NCBI RefSeq assembly: GCF_000378165.1
Contig: NZ_KB899337.1
Location: forward strand, 1 to 64,000
Reading direction: 5' to 3'
Length of the DNA: 64,000 nt
From: Saccharibacter floricola DSM 15669
Lineage (GTDB): Bacteria > Pseudomonadota > Alphaproteobacteria > Acetobacterales > Acetobacteraceae
The notes under the pieces were generated by a model. That model was given only the letters and a program-made list of their open reading frames with translations, was not told the origin of the DNA and did no database searches. Shown here piece by piece: positions 35,575-47,431 of this stretch. The translations under genes and the position numbers were made by a program. Numbering within the stretch: position 1 is the stretch's first letter; each line of letters begins with the position of its first letter.

Positions 35575-38500
35575 ATGAACGAACTCATGAAGATTCTGGG
35601 TCAATCTGGCCAGTCTGTCAGTTTTGATCAGATTCGGATTCAGCTTGCTTCGAGCGAGCAAATCCGTTCTTGGTCTTATGGTGAGATTAAAAAGCCAGAG
35701 ACGATTAACTACCGTACGTTCAAGCCAGAGCGTGATGGCTTGTTCTGTGCACGGATTTTTGGTCCTACGAAGGACTATGAGTGTCTGTGCGGTAAATATA
35801 AGCGGATGAAGTTTCGCGGTATTGTCTGCGAGAAATGTGGTGTTGAAGTCACCTTGGCTAAGGTGCGTCGTGAGCGCATGGGCCATATTGATCTCGCTGC
35901 GCCAGTGGCTCATATCTGGTTCTTGAAGTCATTGCCTAGCCGTATCGCGACGATGCTGGACCTGCCACTTAAGGACGTTGAGCCGGTTCTGTATTTTGAG
36001 AAGTTCCTCGTTCTCGATAAAGGCGTGTGCGAATCTGACCAGATTGATTCGTATAAGCATGGCAAACGTCGCGATCAGTATCTTCTTGACGAAGTGCGTT
36101 GCGAAGAATTGCTGGATGAATATCCAGATGCAGGTCTTGACGTTGGTATTGGTGCTGAAGCGATCAAGCGCGCGTTGTCGAGCTATGATTGGGGCATTCC
36201 CAATGCTCAGGAGCGTGAGCTGAGCAAGGCAGCCCTTGAGCGTGGCGATCCAGATCCGTTCGACTATGACATGGAAGTCATGGAAGGCGATTCAGAGAAG
36301 ACCATGATGCGCAAGAAGTTGCGCAAGGCGACCTCTGAAGCAGCGCGTAAGAAGCTTGTTAAGCGTCTTAAGATGGTCGAGTCATTCGTTGAGAGCGGTG
36401 CACGCCCAGAATGGATGATCATGGATATCGTCCCAGTGGTTCCGCCGGAACTGCGTCCGCTGGTGCCGTTGGATGGTGGACGTTTTGCCACGTCTGATCT
36501 GAACGATCTGTATCGTCGCGTTATTAACCGTAACAATCGTCTGAAGCGTCTGATGGAGCTGCGTGCTCCTGATATTATCGTGCGTAACGAAAAGCGCATG
36601 CTTCAGGAATCTGTTGATGCTCTGTTTGATAACGGGCGTCGTGGTCGTGCGATCACCGGGGCGAACAAACGTCCGCTGAAATCTCTTTCGGATATGCTGA
36701 AAGGGAAGCAGGGGCGTTTCCGTCAGAACCTGCTGGGTAAGCGCGTCGATTATTCTGGGCGTTCCGTGATTGTGGTGGGGCCAGAGCTGAAACTGCATCA
36801 GTGCGGTCTGCCTAAAAAGATGGCGTTGGAGCTCTTTAAGCCATTTATTTATTCCAAGTTGGAAAAATATGGCCATGCGACCACCATTAAAGCGGCAAAG
36901 CGCATGGTGGAGAAAGAGCGTCCGGAAGTTTGGGACATCCTTGAAGAGGTGATCCGCGAGCATCCGGTTATGCTTAACCGTGCCCCAACCTTGCACCGTC
37001 TAGGTATTCAAGCGTTTGAGCCAAGCCTCGTTGAAGGGAAGGCCATTCAGCTTCATCCCCTGGTTTGCACTGCCTTTAATGCCGACTTTGATGGTGACCA
37101 GATGGCCGTTCACGTGCCGCTGTCCCTAGAAGCGCAGCTTGAAGCACGTGTGCTGATGATGTCCACGAATAATATTCTGAGCCCGGCCAATGGTAAGCCT
37201 ATCATCGTGCCGTCACAGGATATCGTCCTTGGGCTATATTATCTCAGCCTTGAAGTGCCAGAATACCGCCTGACACCTGATGAGGCCGTTATTGAAGATG
37301 GTAAGGTCGTCAAGGCAGGCCCACCGGCTTATGTGTCTGTTGCAGAAATCGAAGCTGCGATGGCCTCTGGTGCGTTGAAGCTGCATGATAAAATTCGTTT
37401 GCGTTTGGAAACAAAAGGTGAGGACGGAAAGCCCGTTCGTCAGCTTCTGTTAACAACGCCAGGGCGCGCCTTGATTGCGCAGATTCTGCCGCGTCATCCG
37501 GCGATTCCGTTCAGCTTGGTGAATAAACAGCTGACGAAAAAGCTTGTCTCGGATGTGATTGATACGGTGTATCGTCATTGCGGTCAGAAAGAAGCCGTGA
37601 TCTTCTGTGATCGCTTAATGTCTTTGGGCTTCCGTCACGCGGCTAGAGCAGGCGTTTCCTTTGGTAAGGATGATATGATCATTCCGAAGGAAAAAGCTGG
37701 CTTGGTCGACCGCACGTCGGCTGAAGTGAAAGAGTTTGAGCAGCAATATCAGGAAGGTCTGATCACGGCTGGTGAGCGCTACAACAAGGTGGTTGATGCA
37801 TGGTCTCGTTGTACCGACGAGGTTCAGGCTGCCATGCTGAAAGAAATTTCTAAGCAGGTTCTGGGCAAACCAACGAACTCTGTTTGGATGATGAGCCATT
37901 CCGGGGCTCGTGGGTCACCAGCGCAGATGAAGCAGCTTGCTGGTATGCGTGGTCTGATGGTGAAGCCATCGGGTGAAATTATTGAGCAGCCAATTGTGGC
38001 AAACTTTAAAGAAGGTTTGTCGGTTCTTGATTACTTCACCTCAAGCCATGGTGCTCGTAAGGGGCTAGCTGATACGGCGTTGAAGACAGCCAACTCTGGT
38101 TACCTCACACGACGTTTGGTTGATGTGGCACAAGATTGCATCATTACCGAGCAGGATTGTGGTACAGAGCGTGGGCTGACAGTACGTGCTGTGATGGACA
38201 GTGGTGAAGTTGTTGCATCACTTGCAGAGCGCGCTTTGGGCCGTACTTTGGCGCGGGATGTTTTCCATCCGACCTCGGGTGATCTTGTTTTGGAGCGTAA
38301 TACACTTCTCTCAGAAGCCGATGTGGAAGTGTTGGAAAGCGCTGGAATCGAAGCCATTGATATTCGCTCGGTTCTCACCTGCGATAGCCAAGCGGGCATC
38401 TGCGCGCACTGCTATGGTCGAGATTTGGCACGCGGAACGCCTGTCAATATTGGTGAGGCTGTCGGTGTTATTGCTGCACAGTCTATCGGTGAGCCTGGAA

Positions 38501-39891
38501 CGCAGCTGACGATGCGTACCTTCCATATTGGTGGTGCGGCGACACGTGGTGCTGAGCAGTCGATGGTTGAGGCATACCGTGAAGGTAAAGTGACCATTAA
38601 GAATCGTAATGTGGTGGAAAACTCACAAAACGTTCCTGTGGTGATGTCTCGTAACTGTGAAATCCTGATTTCGGATGAAAACGGGGTTGAGCGCGGACGC
38701 TATCGTGTTCCATATGGGGCGCGCTTGATGGTGTCCGAAGGCCAAGAAGTCGAGCGCGGCTATAAAATGGCCGAGTGGGACCCATACACCTTGCCGATTA
38801 TTACCGAGCAGGCGGGTACTGTTGAGTATCTCGACTTGATCGATAGTATCACATTGGTTGAGCGCGTCGATGAAGTGACGGGTCTGACCTCTCGCGTCGT
38901 GGTGGACTATAAGCATGCAGCTAAGGGCGTTGATTTGCGTCCACGTTTGCAGCTTAAGGATGCCAATGGTGACGTTGTGCGTCTGGCCAATGGCAATGAA
39001 GCACGTTACTTCTTGTCACCTGACAGTATTCTCTCTATTGAGAATGGGGCAGAGGTTCATGCTGGTGACGTGTTAGCACGTATCCCGCGTGAAGGGTCTA
39101 AGACACGTGATATTACTGGTGGTTTGCCGCGCGTTGCTGAACTATTTGAAGCACGCCGTCCAAAAGATCATGCGATCATTGCCGAGGGTGATGGCCGTGT
39201 TGAGTTTGGGAAAGACTACAAGTCTAAGCGTTCTGTCATTGTGACGAATGATGAGACCGGTGAGAAAACGGATTATCTCATCCCTAAGGGCAAGCATATT
39301 TCCGTGCAGGAAGGTGACTTCGTCCAAAAGGGTGATCCGTTGGTTGATGGGCCACGCGTGCCTCATGACATTCTGAAAGTCATGGGTATGGAGGCGCTGT
39401 CAGACTATCTGGTGAACGAAATTCAGGATGTTTACCGTCTGCAGGGTGTGAAGATTAACGACAAGCATATTGAAGTGATCGTCCGCCAAATGTTGCAGAA
39501 GGTTGAGATTCTAGAACCGGGTGATTCGACTTACTTGATTGGCGAAACGGTCGATCGAGTTGAGTTCGAAGCTGAAAATAGAGAGTTGCTTGCCAGTGGC
39601 CGTGAGGCCGCAAAGGGTATGCCGATTCTTCAGGGAATCACGAAGGCATCGCTGCAAACGCAGTCCTTTATTTCAGCTGCTTCCTTCCAAGAGACGACAC
39701 GTGTCCTGACGGATGCGGCGACTTCTGGGAAGATTGATAAGCTCGGCGGACTGAAGGAGAACGTCATTGTCGGCCGTCTGATCCCTGCTGGGACGGGTGG
39801 AACTATGCGGCGTCTCCGGAGTCTTGCTGTGGGGCAAAGCCCAGCTCAGCTGCGTAAAAATGCTGCTGAAGTTGAGGATGCCGCAGAGTGA
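35575..39891 (+). CDS. rpoC: RNA polymerase subunit beta'
   Basis: A 1,438-residue catalytic subunit. The N-terminal zinc finger ([19 protein letters not shown]), the Mg-binding [12 protein letters not shown] and the second zinc site ([13 protein letters not shown]) are complete. The bridge and trigger regions ([19 protein letters not shown]) are intact. ATG at 35575 starts [10 protein letters not shown], as in relatives; the frame extends to 35560 without ribosome site. Confidence 0.98.
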   Translation: MNELMKILGQSGQSVSFDQIRIQLASSEQIRSWSYGEIKKPETINYRTFKPERDGLFCARIFGPTKDYECLCGKYKRMKFRGIVCEKCGVEVTLAKVRRERMGHIDLAAPVAHIWFLKSLPSRIATMLDLPLKDVEPVLYFEKFLVLDKGVCESDQIDSYKHGKRRDQYLLDEVRCEELLDEYPDAGLDVGIGAEAIKRALSSYDWGIPNAQERELSKAALERGDPDPFDYDMEVMEGDSEKTMMRKKLRKATSEAARKKLVKRLKMVESFVESGARPEWMIMDIVPVVPPELRPLVPLDGGRFATSDLNDLYRRVINRNNRLKRLMELRAPDIIVRNEKRMLQESVDALFDNGRRGRAITGANKRPLKSLSDMLKGKQGRFRQNLLGKRVDYSGRSVIVVGPELKLHQCGLPKKMALELFKPFIYSKLEKYGHATTIKAAKRMVEKERPEVWDILEEVIREHPVMLNRAPTLHRLGIQAFEPSLVEGKAIQLHPLVCTAFNADFDGDQMAVHVPLSLEAQLEARVLMMSTNNILSPANGKPIIVPSQDIVLGLYYLSLEVPEYRLTPDEAVIEDGKVVKAGPPAYVSVAEIEAAMASGALKLHDKIRLRLETKGEDGKPVRQLLLTTPGRALIAQILPRHPAIPFSLVNKQLTKKLVSDVIDTVYRHCGQKEAVIFCDRLMSLGFRHAARAGVSFGKDDMIIPKEKAGLVDRTSAEVKEFEQQYQEGLITAGERYNKVVDAWSRCTDEVQAAMLKEISKQVLGKPTNSVWMMSHSGARGSPAQMKQLAGMRGLMVKPSGEIIEQPIVANFKEGLSVLDYFTSSHGARKGLADTALKTANSGYLTRRLVDVAQDCIITEQDCGTERGLTVRAVMDSGEVVASLAERALGRTLARDVFHPTSGDLVLERNTLLSEADVEVLESAGIEAIDIRSVLTCDSQAGICAHCYGRDLARGTPVNIGEAVGVIAAQSIGEPGTQLTMRTFHIGGAATRGAEQSMVEAYREGKVTIKNRNVVENSQNVPVVMSRNCEILISDENGVERGRYRVPYGARLMVSEGQEVERGYKMAEWDPYTLPIITEQAGTVEYLDLIDSITLVERVDEVTGLTSRVVVDYKHAAKGVDLRPRLQLKDANGDVVRLANGNEARYFLSPDSILSIENGAEVHAGDVLARIPREGSKTRDITGGLPRVAELFEARRPKDHAIIAEGDGRVEFGKDYKSKRSVIVTNDETGEKTDYLIPKGKHISVQEGDFVQKGDPLVDGPRVPHDILKVMGMEALSDYLVNEIQDVYRLQGVKINDKHIEVIVRQMLQKVEILEPGDSTYLIGETVDRVEFEAENRELLASGREAAKGMPILQGITKASLQTQSFISAASFQETTRVLTDAATSGKIDKLGGLKENVIVGRLIPAGTGGTMRRLRSLAVGQSPAQLRKNAAEVEDAAE

Positions 39892-39903
39892 TTTTGGGTG
39901 TTG

Positions 39904-39929
39904 AGTCTCTCTCTTTTAAGGGAGAGACT
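39904..39929 (+). terminator. Stem-loop after rpoC
   Basis: AGTCTCTC-(10 nt)-GAGAGACT lies 13 nt after the rpoC stop. There is no U-run, so it may be a 3'-end stabiliser or weak terminator. Confidence 0.4.
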
Positions 39930-39957
39930 TGACTCTTGGGGTGAGTCGCCATAGACT
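39929..39957 (+). promoter_or_regulatory. Promoter of the rpsL operon
   Basis: TTGACT (39929-39934), a 17-nt spacer and TAGACT (39952-39957) form a good sigma-70-type promoter between rpoC and rpsL. Confidence 0.6.
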
Positions 39958-40212
39958 TCGCGCCCTAGACAGTTCCCGCTTTTCATAGCGCAGGAATCGT
40001 CCCAAGATAAAAAATTGCATCTGGTGCTACTTCCGTTTCATGAGAAAAGAGGTTAAGCCCAGAAGCTGAGAGTTTCGGAAGGAAGTGGAAGAGCTGCTTT
40101 CTTTCGTTAATTTGTGCAAGGACAGGCGGTTCAGCCGCGTGTCGGTTTGAACGAATGTCGCGACGGGGGGTTGGCCTCTGTCGGCATATTGGACAAGGAT
40201 TGGGAAGGGCGC
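39958..40212 (+). other. Long rpsL leader, gene-free
   Basis: From the promoter the leader runs about 250 nt to the rpsL ATG, within a 321-nt gene-free gap. Short stems such as GGCGG-ttca-GCCGC and CGAC/GTCG near the ATG are possible. A frame extends rpsL upstream to 40114, but the extra residues do not resemble S12. Confidence 0.45.
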
Positions 40213-40584
40213 ATGCCGACCATCAACCAGTTGATCGCAAAGGGCCGCGAGCCGGCCGCGAAGCGGAACAAGGTTCCTGCTCTGCAGGGATGTCCGCAGA
40301 AGCGTGGTGTTTGCACGCGTGTATATACCGTCACACCAAAGAAACCGAATTCCGCCCTTCGTAAGGTTGCCAAAGTGCGTCTGACCAACGGGTATGAGGT
40401 GGTGAGCTACATTCCGGGTGAGGGACACAACCTCCAGGAGCATAGTGTTGTGCTTATCCGTGGTGGTCGCGTGAAGGATCTTCCCGGTGTGCGTTATCAC
40501 ATTCTTCGTGGTGTGCTTGATACGCAAGGTATCGCGAAACGTCGTCAGCGCCGTTCGCTGTATGGCGCTAAGCGGCCGAAATAA
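40213..40584 (+). CDS. rpsL: 30S ribosomal protein S12
   Basis: A 123-residue decoding-centre protein. [15 protein letters not shown] and [14 protein letters not shown] show Lys at both positions whose mutation gives streptomycin resistance. ATG at 40213 ([13 protein letters not shown]) is the family start. rpsG begins 12 nt later. Confidence 0.98.
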   Translation: MPTINQLIAKGREPAAKRNKVPALQGCPQKRGVCTRVYTVTPKKPNSALRKVAKVRLTNGYEVVSYIPGEGHNLQEHSVVLIRGGRVKDLPGVRYHILRGVLDTQGIAKRRQRRSLYGAKRPK

Positions 40585-40596
40585 GGGGTATTTGGA

Positions 40597-41073
40597 ATGA
40601 GTCGCCGACATCGCGCTGTTAAGCGTGAGATCCTTCCTGATCCGAAGTTTGGAGATGCTGTCATTACGCGTTTCATGAATGCGTTAATGTATGACGGCAA
40701 AAAATCCACTGCTGAACGTATTGTATATGGAGCACTTGAAGTGCTGCGTCAGCGTGGTGGTTCTTCAGCGGATCCAGTTGCTATGTTCCACTCAGCTCTG
40801 GATAATGTAAAGCCGGCTGTTGAGGTTCGTTCCCGCCGTGTTGGTGGTGCGACCTATCAGGTGCCGGTTGAGGTTCGTGCAGAGCGTCGTCAAGCTTTGG
40901 CTATTCGCTGGCTGATTGATGCTTCGCGTAAGCGTGGTGAAAACACTATGCAGGACCGTCTGTCTAACGAGTTGATGGATGCGATCAACAATCGTGGCTC
41001 CGCTGTTAAGAAGCGGGAAGACACGCACCGTATGGCTGAAGCCAATAAGGCATTCAGTCATTATCGCTGGTAA
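40597..41073 (+). CDS. rpsG: 30S ribosomal protein S7
   Basis: A 158-residue 16S rRNA head-assembly protein ([36 protein letters not shown]). Normal length. In most bacteria fusA would follow directly; here 114 nt separate it from tuf. Confidence 0.98.
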   Translation: MSRRHRAVKREILPDPKFGDAVITRFMNALMYDGKKSTAERIVYGALEVLRQRGGSSADPVAMFHSALDNVKPAVEVRSRRVGGATYQVPVEVRAERRQALAIRWLIDASRKRGENTMQDRLSNELMDAINNRGSAVKKREDTHRMAEANKAFSHYRW

Positions 41074-41092
41074 GTTCCAGCAAAGAGGGCTT

Positions 41093-41129
41093 CCGGTACT
41101 GCGGATCTTTTTAAAGAAAGTAGTGCCGG
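41093..41129 (+). other. Stem-loop in the rpsG-tuf gap
   Basis: CCGGTACT-(21 nt)-AGTGCCGG forms an 8-bp stem with one G-U pair, in the place where fusA would be expected. A second small stem, CTCAA/TTGAG, lies at about 41155-41171. No U-run, so probably processing or translational control. Confidence 0.4.
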
Positions 41130-41187
41130 CGTGGAGTTTCAGTCATACCTTTAACTCAAGGTAGGGTTGAGGTTTTGGAGAGAGACG

Positions 41188-42378
41188 ATGGCAAAGGCTA
41201 AGTTTGAGCGTAATAAGCCGCATTGCAATATCGGCACCGTTGGTCACGTTGACCATGGTAAGACGACGCTGACAGCTGCAATTACAAAAACACTGGCAGA
41301 GACCGGTGGCGCAACCTTCAGTGCTTACGACATGATCGACAAGGCACCTGAGGAGCGCGCTCGCGGGATTACCATTTCAACAGCTCACGTTGAGTATGAG
41401 ACGGAAAAGCGTCACTATGCTCACGTGGACTGCCCAGGACATGCTGACTATGTGAAGAACATGATCACTGGTGCAGCGCAGATGGATGGTGCTATTCTGG
41501 TGGTTTCCGCTGCTGATGGTCCAATGCCACAGACGCGTGAGCACATCCTGCTTGCACGTCAGGTTGGTGTGCCAGCTCTGGTGGTTTTCCTGAACAAGGT
41601 TGATCAGGTTGACGATCCTGAGCTTCTGGAGTTGGTGGAAATGGAAGTGCGTGAGCTTCTGTCTTCCTACGACTTCCCTGGCGATGATATCCCCATCGTC
41701 AAGGGTTCTGCGTTGGCTGCTCTTGAAGACAGCAACAAGGAGCAGGGTCAGGAAGCTATCATGAAGCTGATGGATGCTGTTGACGACTATATTCCTCAGC
41801 CAGAGCGTCCGATTGACCGTCCGTTCCTGATGCCAATCGAAGATGTGTTCTCCATCTCCGGTCGTGGTACGGTTGTGACAGGTCGTGTTGAGCGCGGTGC
41901 TGTAAACGTTGGTGACGAAGTTGAGATTGTTGGTCTGGTTGACACAATCAAGACGACCGTCACAGGCGTGGAAATGTTCCGTAAGCTTCTTGATCGCGGT
42001 GAAGCTGGTGATAACATCGGTGCACTTCTGCGTGGTGTGAAGCGTGAAGATGTGCAGCGCGGTCAGGTTCTGGCAAAGCCAGGCAGCATTACGCCACACA
42101 GCAAGTTTAAAGCGGAAGCTTACGTGCTGACGAAGGAAGAAGGCGGTCGTCATACCCCATTCTTCACGAACTATCGTCCGCAGTTCTACTTCCGTACGAC
42201 AGACGTGACCGGTGTCGTGACTCTCCCAGAGGGTACAGAGATGGTCATGCCTGGCGATAACGTTACCATGGACGTCGAGCTGATTGCTCCGATTGCTATG
42301 GATGAAGGTCTTCGCTTCGCTATTCGCGAAGGTGGCCGTACAGTGGGTGCAGGTGTTGTGGCAGGTATTTCTGCCTAA
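41188..42378 (+). CDS. tuf: Elongation factor Tu
   Basis: A 396-residue GTPase that delivers aminoacyl-tRNA to the ribosome. G1 GHVDHGKT, G3 DCPGHADY and G4 NKVD are all present, followed by domains 2 and 3 ending [13 protein letters not shown] at 41188 has GGAGAGAG upstream. It follows rpsG without fusA and a stem-loop separates it from rpsJ. Confidence 0.98.
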   Translation: MAKAKFERNKPHCNIGTVGHVDHGKTTLTAAITKTLAETGGATFSAYDMIDKAPEERARGITISTAHVEYETEKRHYAHVDCPGHADYVKNMITGAAQMDGAILVVSAADGPMPQTREHILLARQVGVPALVVFLNKVDQVDDPELLELVEMEVRELLSSYDFPGDDIPIVKGSALAALEDSNKEQGQEAIMKLMDAVDDYIPQPERPIDRPFLMPIEDVFSISGRGTVVTGRVERGAVNVGDEVEIVGLVDTIKTTVTGVEMFRKLLDRGEAGDNIGALLRGVKREDVQRGQVLAKPGSITPHSKFKAEAYVLTKEEGGRHTPFFTNYRPQFYFRTTDVTGVVTLPEGTEMVMPGDNVTMDVELIAPIAMDEGLRFAIREGGRTVGAGVVAGISA

Positions 42379-42401
42379 ACTCCTCTGACGCTTTGAATGT
42401 G

Positions 42402-42434
42402 AACCCCGGTCGAAATTTATTTTCGGCCGGGGTT
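42402..42434 (+). terminator. Stem-loop after tuf
   Basis: AACCCCGG-t-CGAAA-(4 nt)-TTTCG-g-CCGGGGTT is a strong long stem, 23 nt after the tuf stop. It is followed by CCATTTCG rather than a U-run, so it may attenuate rather than end transcription into rpsJ. Confidence 0.5.
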
Positions 42435-42496
42435 CCATTTCGAGTGGAATAGCAGTAGGACTGCACTCGGATTATTAAGTTGGATGAATTAAGATC

Positions 42497-42805
42497 ATGG
42501 ACGACCAAAACATCCGCATTCGCCTAAAGGCGTACGATCATCGTGTGCTTGATAATAGCACAAAAGAGATCGTCAATACGGCGAAGCGTACGGGTGCTCG
42601 GGTTCGGGGTCCTATCCCGCTGCCGACGCACATCGCACGGTTTACTGTGAACCGTTCACCGCATGTGGATAAGAAAAGCCGCGAGCAGTTCGAAATGAGA
42701 ACTCATCGCCGCCTGCTCGACATTGTTGAGCCGACCCCGCAGACCGTGGACGCCCTCATGAAGCTCGACCTCGCCGCTGGCGTTGATGTCGAGATTAAAC
42801 TCTAA
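42497..42805 (+). CDS. rpsJ: 30S ribosomal protein S10
   Basis: A 102-residue protein, also NusE in antitermination ([42 protein letters not shown]). It opens the S10 cluster; the rplC start is 10 nt after its stop. Confidence 0.98.
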   Translation: MDDQNIRIRLKAYDHRVLDNSTKEIVNTAKRTGARVRGPIPLPTHIARFTVNRSPHVDKKSREQFEMRTHRRLLDIVEPTPQTVDALMKLDLAAGVDVEIKL

Positions 42806-42815
42806 GGTCCAGACG

Positions 42816-43499
42816 ATGCGTACCGGATTGATTGCAAGAAAGCTGGGTATGTCCCGGCTCTTTAAGGAAGACGGCACTCATGTGCCGGTGACGGTGCTGC
42901 ACCTCGATAATGTCGAGGTTGTGGACGCGCGCACCAAGGAGCGTGACGGCTATACAGCCGTTCAGCTTGGCTTGGGCACCGCGAAAGCAAAGCACGTTAC
43001 GAAAGCGAACCGCGGGCATTTTGCTCGTGCGAAAGTTGAACCAAAGCAGAAGCTTGTTGAGTTCCGCGTGGCAGAAGATGCTGTGCTGGAGCCTGGCACA
43101 AAGCTTTCTGTAAACCACTTTATTGTGGGGCAGAAAGTGGATGTGACCGGTCGCAGCAAGGGTAAAGGTTTTGCTGGTGTGATGAAACGCCACAACTTTG
43201 CTGGTTTGGAAGCGACGCACGGCGTGTCCATTAGTCACCGTTCAGGAGGATCGACGGGTCAACGTCAGGATCCTGGTAAGGTGTTCAAGGGTAAGAAAAT
43301 GGCTGGTCACTTGGGTGACGAGCGCGTGACGACACAGAACCTTGAAATTGCGGCTGTTGATGAAGAGCGTAACCTGATCATGGTGCGTGGCGCCATTCCA
43401 GGTGCTAAGAACAGCTTCGTCCTGGTTCGCGATGCAATCAAGAAGGCCCGCAATGCGGACGCGCCGTATCCGGCAGCGACCGTTGAGGCCGCCGGGTGA
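42816..43499 (+). CDS. rplC: 50S ribosomal protein L3
   Basis: A 227-residue assembly protein. [16 protein letters not shown] and the Gly/Gln-methylation-type loop near [21 protein letters not shown] mark it. ATG at 42816 is the family start; the frame extends into rpsJ but is not used. Confidence 0.98.
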   Translation: MRTGLIARKLGMSRLFKEDGTHVPVTVLHLDNVEVVDARTKERDGYTAVQLGLGTAKAKHVTKANRGHFARAKVEPKQKLVEFRVAEDAVLEPGTKLSVNHFIVGQKVDVTGRSKGKGFAGVMKRHNFAGLEATHGVSISHRSGGSTGQRQDPGKVFKGKKMAGHLGDERVTTQNLEIAAVDEERNLIMVRGAIPGAKNSFVLVRDAIKKARNADAPYPAATVEAAG

Positions 43500-43504
43500 G
43501 GGAT

Positions 43505-44119
43505 ATGGAATACGATATCAAAACCCTCGATAACGGGAGTGCGGGAAAGATCGCGCTGCCGGAAGAGATTTTCGGGATTGTCCCGCGCACTGACATTATG
43601 GCTCGTGTTGTGAACTGGCAGCTGGCGAAACGCCGCGCTGGAACGCATGCAACGCGCGGTCGTGGTGTCATTTCTGGGACAACTAAAAAGCCTTATCGCC
43701 AGAAAGGCACAGGGTCTGCGCGTCAGGGGTCTTTGCGTGCACCTCAGTTCCGTACTGGTGGCATTGTCCATGGGCCTGTCGTCCGTGATCACGGCTTCAG
43801 TTTGCCTAAAAAAGTACGTCGCCTTGGCCTAGCTTCAGCTTTGGCTCAGAAAGCGGCGGAAGGTAAACTGATTGTTCTGGAGAGCCTTTCAGGTGTGGAC
43901 AAGACGCGTGATGCGTCTGTGCGTTTAAAAGCACTTGGTTGCTCTTCTGCGTTGATTGTTGATCAAGTTTCTGATCAGCCTTTTACGCGTGCTATTGCGA
44001 ACTTGCCGAAGATCGATCTTCTGCCCACGATTGGGGCAAATGTTTATGATATCCTCAATCATGAGGTGTTGGTGATTACCCGCGCCGCTCTTGAGGGTCT
44101 CAAGGAGCGTCTGGCATGA
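43505..44119 (+). CDS. rplD: 50S ribosomal protein L4
   Basis: A 204-residue protein lining the exit tunnel. The extended loop is [26 protein letters not shown] at 43505 ([11 protein letters not shown]) with GAGGG just before; a GTG at 43496 overlapping the rplC stop is an alternative. The end overlaps rplW by 4 nt. In other bacteria L4 represses this operon. Confidence 0.97.
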   Translation: MEYDIKTLDNGSAGKIALPEEIFGIVPRTDIMARVVNWQLAKRRAGTHATRGRGVISGTTKKPYRQKGTGSARQGSLRAPQFRTGGIVHGPVVRDHGFSLPKKVRRLGLASALAQKAAEGKLIVLESLSGVDKTRDASVRLKALGCSSALIVDQVSDQPFTRAIANLPKIDLLPTIGANVYDILNHEVLVITRAALEGLKERLA

Positions 44120-44457
44120 CAACCAAAACCGTTCTAAATGCACGTAAGGTGGCGGCCAGCCTTTCTGAGGTAGCTCTGTACGATATTCTGCGTGCACCGT
44201 TGATTACCGAAAAAGCAACCATGCTCTCTGAGCGTGATCAGGTTGTTTTCAAGGTGGCATTGGATGCAACGAAGCCGCAGATCAAAGTCGCTGTTGAAAA
44301 GCTCTTCAATGTAAAAGTAACCGGTGTAAGCACATTGGTTCAGAAGGGGAAGACAAAGCGCGTCAGAGGTCGTCCAGGTCGCCGTTCTGATATCAAGAAG
44401 GCGTATGTCCAGCTTGCTGAAGGTCAGTCCATTGACCTTACAGCGAAGCTCGGTTGA
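44116..44457 (+). CDS. rplW: 50S ribosomal protein L23
   Basis: A 113-residue exit-site protein that docks trigger factor and [20 protein letters not shown] and the basic C-terminus [18 protein letters not shown] are typical, and the N-terminus is about 10 residues longer than in E. coli. It overlaps the rplD stop by ATGA. Confidence 0.97.
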   Translation: MTTKTVLNARKVAASLSEVALYDILRAPLITEKATMLSERDQVVFKVALDATKPQIKVAVEKLFNVKVTGVSTLVQKGKTKRVRGRPGRRSDIKKAYVQLAEGQSIDLTAKLG

Positions 44458-44475
44458 CGCGCGGGGTAAAAAACC

Positions 44476-45306
44476 ATGGCATTAAAGCACTTTAATCCCA
44501 CGACGCCGAGTACCCGTGGCACTGTGCTGATTGATCGCAGCGAGCTTTGGAAAGGCAAGCCGGTCAAGCAGCTGACTCAGGGGAAGAATAAGTCTGGTGG
44601 TCGTAATAACTACGGTCGTACGACGGTTCGTTTTCGTGGTGGTGGACACAAGCAGTCTTATCGTTATGTCGACTTCAAACGTCGTAAGTTTGATGTGGCG
44701 GGTACGGTTGAGCGTCTTGAGTATGATCCAAATCGCACAGCGTTTATCGCTCTTATTCGTTACGAAGATGGCGAGCTAGCTTATATTCTGGCTCCGCAGC
44801 GCGTAAAGATTGGCGATCGCGTTATTGCTGGGCAGCAGGTTGATGTTCGTCCAGGCAATGCAATGCCGCTCGGTGCGATGCCTGTTGGAACAATCGTGCA
44901 TAATATTGAACTGAAGAAGGGTGCTGGTGGTAAGCTGGCTCGTTCTGCAGGGAATTATGCTCAGCTGGTCGGTAAAGATGCTGGCTATGCTCAGGTGAAA
45001 TTGCAGTCTGGTGAGCTACGGTTGATCCGTGGTGAATGCATGGCGACAGTTGGTGCTGTTTCCAACCCGGACAACATGAACCAGAGCATGGGTAAGGCAG
45101 GACGTCGTCGTTGGCTTGGTCGTCGCCCACATAACCGTGGTGTTGTGATGAACCCAGTTGACCATCCACATGGTGGTGGTGAAGGACGTAGTTCCGGTGG
45201 TCGTCATCCTGTGACTCCTTGGGGTGTTCCAACCAAGGGTTATAAAACCCGGGTGAATAAGAAGACGGACAGTCTGATTATCCGTCGTCGTAAGTCCGGC
45301 AAGTAA
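44476..45306 (+). CDS. rplB: 50S ribosomal protein L2
   Basis: A 276-residue core protein near the peptidyl-transferase centre. The functional His lies in [21 protein letters not shown]. Length is normal. Located 18 nt after rplW and 16 nt before rpsS. Confidence 0.98.
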   Translation: MALKHFNPTTPSTRGTVLIDRSELWKGKPVKQLTQGKNKSGGRNNYGRTTVRFRGGGHKQSYRYVDFKRRKFDVAGTVERLEYDPNRTAFIALIRYEDGELAYILAPQRVKIGDRVIAGQQVDVRPGNAMPLGAMPVGTIVHNIELKKGAGGKLARSAGNYAQLVGKDAGYAQVKLQSGELRLIRGECMATVGAVSNPDNMNQSMGKAGRRRWLGRRPHNRGVVMNPVDHPHGGGEGRSSGGRHPVTPWGVPTKGYKTRVNKKTDSLIIRRRKSGK

Positions 45307-45322
45307 GAGAGGGCAAGTAGAG

Positions 45323-45601
45323 ATGGCACGTTCCGTCTGGAAAGGCCCGTTCGTCGACGGGTATTTGTTTGGTAAGGCTGAGAAGGCTCGTGCATCGGGC
45401 CGTAACGAAGTGATCAAAATTTGGTCACGTCGTTCTACAATCCTGCCACAATTCGTCGGACTGACGTTCGGGGTTTATAATGGTCATAAATTCCTGCCAG
45501 TGCAGGTGTCAGAACATATGGTAGGGCACAAGTTTGGTGAGTTCTCACCAACACGTACCTATACCGGCCATGGTTCTGACAAGAAGTCGAAGCGAGGCTG
45601 A
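45323..45601 (+). CDS. rpsS: 30S ribosomal protein S19
   Basis: A 92-residue head protein ([32 protein letters not shown]). Normal length and position between L2 and L22, with 2 nt to rplV. Confidence 0.98.
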   Translation: MARSVWKGPFVDGYLFGKAEKARASGRNEVIKIWSRRSTILPQFVGLTFGVYNGHKFLPVQVSEHMVGHKFGEFSPTRTYTGHGSDKKSKRG

Positions 45602-45603
45602 TC

Positions 45604-46032
45604 ATGAGTAAGCCGAAGCATATCCGTACCCTTGCTGACACTGAAGCACAGGCGGTTGCGCGCAATATCCGGGTTAGCCCTCAAAAGCTAAATCTGGTTG
45701 CTGCTATGATTCGTAACCAGCCTGCTGATAAAGCAATTTCAGCGTTGACTTTTTCACGTCGCCGTATCGCGCAGCAAGTGAAAGTGGCTCTTGAGAGTGC
45801 TGTTGCTAATGCGGAGAACAACCATCAACTTGATGTTGATCGTTTGGTTGTGAAGACTGCTGAGGTCGGCAAATCGATCGTCATGAAACGCTTCCACGCA
45901 CGTGGCCGAGGGCGTTCAGCACGGGTCCAGAAGTTTTTCAGTCATCTGAAAATTGTTGTTGCTGAGCGTGCGGAAGTTTCTGAGGAAGCTCCTAAAGCCG
46001 GTAAGAACGACAAAAAGCAGAAGGCAGCCTGA
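45604..46032 (+). CDS. rplV: 50S ribosomal protein L22
   Basis: A 142-residue tunnel protein. It has [16 protein letters not shown]-type sequence ([19 protein letters not shown]) and the beta-hairpin with [18 protein letters not shown]-like residues. It has a short Lys/Ala-rich tail. rpsC starts 1 nt after its stop. Confidence 0.97.
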   Translation: MSKPKHIRTLADTEAQAVARNIRVSPQKLNLVAAMIRNQPADKAISALTFSRRRIAQQVKVALESAVANAENNHQLDVDRLVVKTAEVGKSIVMKRFHARGRGRSARVQKFFSHLKIVVAERAEVSEEAPKAGKNDKKQKAA

Positions 46033-46033
46033 T

Positions 46034-46711
46034 ATGGGACATAAGGTTAATCCAATCGGGCTCCGGCTCGGTGTTAATCGTACGTGGGATAGCCGCTGGT
46101 ATGCGGGCAATGATTATGCTCGCCTGCTGCACGAGGATCTAAAGCTACGCGCTTTTCTGCGCCGTAAGCTTTCTGGAGCTGGTGTTTCTCGTGTCGTGAT
46201 TGAACGTCCGGCTAAAAAGCCACGCGTTATGATCTATGCGGCCCGTCCTGGTGTGATCATCGGGAAGAAGGGGCAAGATATTGATGCGCTACGTAAGACC
46301 TTGAGCCGTATGGCTAAGACTGATGTGGCTCTCAATATTGTAGAGATTCGTAAGCCAGAAATCGATGCAACCTTGGTTGCTGACAATATTGCTCAGCAGC
46401 TTGAGCGCCGCGTAGCCTTCCGTCGGGCTATGAAGCGTTCTATCCAGTCCGCTATGCGTCTGGGTGCACAGGGGATCCGTATTACTTGTAGCGGTCGTCT
46501 TGGCGGGGCTGAAATTGCTCGTGACGAGAAGTATCGTGAAGGTCGTGTGCCATTGCACACACTTCGTGCGGACATTGATTATGGTACATCCACAGCTCAG
46601 ACCACTTACGGTGCGTGCGGTGTGAAAGTCTGGATCTTCAAAGGTGAGATCCTGGCTCATGACCCATCCGCTCAGGACCGTCGTGCTGCGGAGCAGGCTC
46701 CTCAGAGATAA
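46034..46711 (+). CDS. rpsC: 30S ribosomal protein S3
   Basis: A 225-residue protein at the mRNA entry site. The N-terminus [20 protein letters not shown] and the KH-domain [16 protein letters not shown] identify it. The longer frame from 45953 lies in rplV and is rejected. The next gene follows after 54 nt. Confidence 0.98.
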   Translation: MGHKVNPIGLRLGVNRTWDSRWYAGNDYARLLHEDLKLRAFLRRKLSGAGVSRVVIERPAKKPRVMIYAARPGVIIGKKGQDIDALRKTLSRMAKTDVALNIVEIRKPEIDATLVADNIAQQLERRVAFRRAMKRSIQSAMRLGAQGIRITCSGRLGGAEIARDEKYREGRVPLHTLRADIDYGTSTAQTTYGACGVKVWIFKGEILAHDPSAQDRRAAEQAPQR

Positions 46712-46765
46712 GACGGGAAATTTTTCCGTCTTTACCTGCGGTGCTTGATGTGAGGAAAGAAAATC

Positions 46766-47182
46766 ATGCTTTCTCCAAAGCGGACAAAGTTTCGTAAAGC
46801 CCATAAAGGGCGTATTCATGGGATGGCCAAGGGCGGTACGCAGCTGAATTTTGGTGCGTATGGCCTGAAGGCTCTTGAGCCAGAGCGGATTACTGCTCGC
46901 CAGATCGAGGCGTCTCGTCGTGCGATTACACGTGCGATGAAACGTGCGGGTCGTGTTTGGATTCGTATTTTTCCAGACACTCCGGTCTCGACAAAGCCGG
47001 CAGAAGTGCGTATGGGGTCCGGTAAAGGTAACCCCGAATATTGGGCGGCCCGCGTTAAGCCGGGACGTATCCTCTTCGAGATCGAAGGGGTTCCTCCTGA
47101 GGTTGCCCGCTTGGCTCTAAGTTTGGCAGCTGCAAAGTTGCCGATTAAGACCAAGTTTGTTCAGCGTATCGGGGAGGCTTGA
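46766..47182 (+). CDS. rplP: 50S ribosomal protein L16
   Basis: A 138-residue protein near the A-site tRNA elbow ([39 protein letters not shown]). Standard length; rpmC ATG lies 2 nt downstream of the stop. Confidence 0.98.
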   Translation: MLSPKRTKFRKAHKGRIHGMAKGGTQLNFGAYGLKALEPERITARQIEASRRAITRAMKRAGRVWIRIFPDTPVSTKPAEVRMGSGKGNPEYWAARVKPGRILFEIEGVPPEVARLALSLAAAKLPIKTKFVQRIGEA

Positions 47183-47184
47183 AA

Positions 47185-47418
47185 ATGGCTGAGACCTATA
47201 AAGTTGCTGATTTGCGTGCGAAGAGCGAAGACGAGCTGAAGGCTCTTCTCGTTGAGCTGAAGCGTGAGCAGATCAATCAGCGCTTTTCTGCCGCTACAGG
47301 CCAGTCCGAGAATACGAGCCGCGTTAAGGTTGTGCGTCGTACAGTCGCACGTATCAAAACGCTGCTTCATCAGTCGAAGAACCGGGCGGGCGCACAAACG
47401 TCCGCCGCTAATTCCTGA
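47185..47418 (+). CDS. rpmC: 50S ribosomal protein L29
   Basis: A 77-residue helical protein ([22 protein letters not shown]) at the tunnel exit. ATG at 47185 follows GGAGG; an upstream in-frame TTG at 47179 is less likely. The C-terminal 10 residues are Ala/Ser-rich beyond the family core. Confidence 0.96.
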   Translation: MAETYKVADLRAKSEDELKALLVELKREQINQRFSAATGQSENTSRVKVVRRTVARIKTLLHQSKNRAGAQTSAANS

Positions 47419-47431
47419 GAGGAGACGGACG

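Noticed and set aside
34768-35913. Long antisense open frame (381 codons)
   Set aside because: It is antisense to the rpoB/rpoC junction, has no ribosome site and its protein looks like a shadow of the conserved genes.
36382-36996. Antisense frame of 204 codons in rpoC
   Set aside because: Shadow of rpoC with no sign of its own expression.
41377-42438. Antisense open frame of 353 codons
   Set aside because: It mirrors tuf and depends on that gene's codon pattern. No family features are seen.
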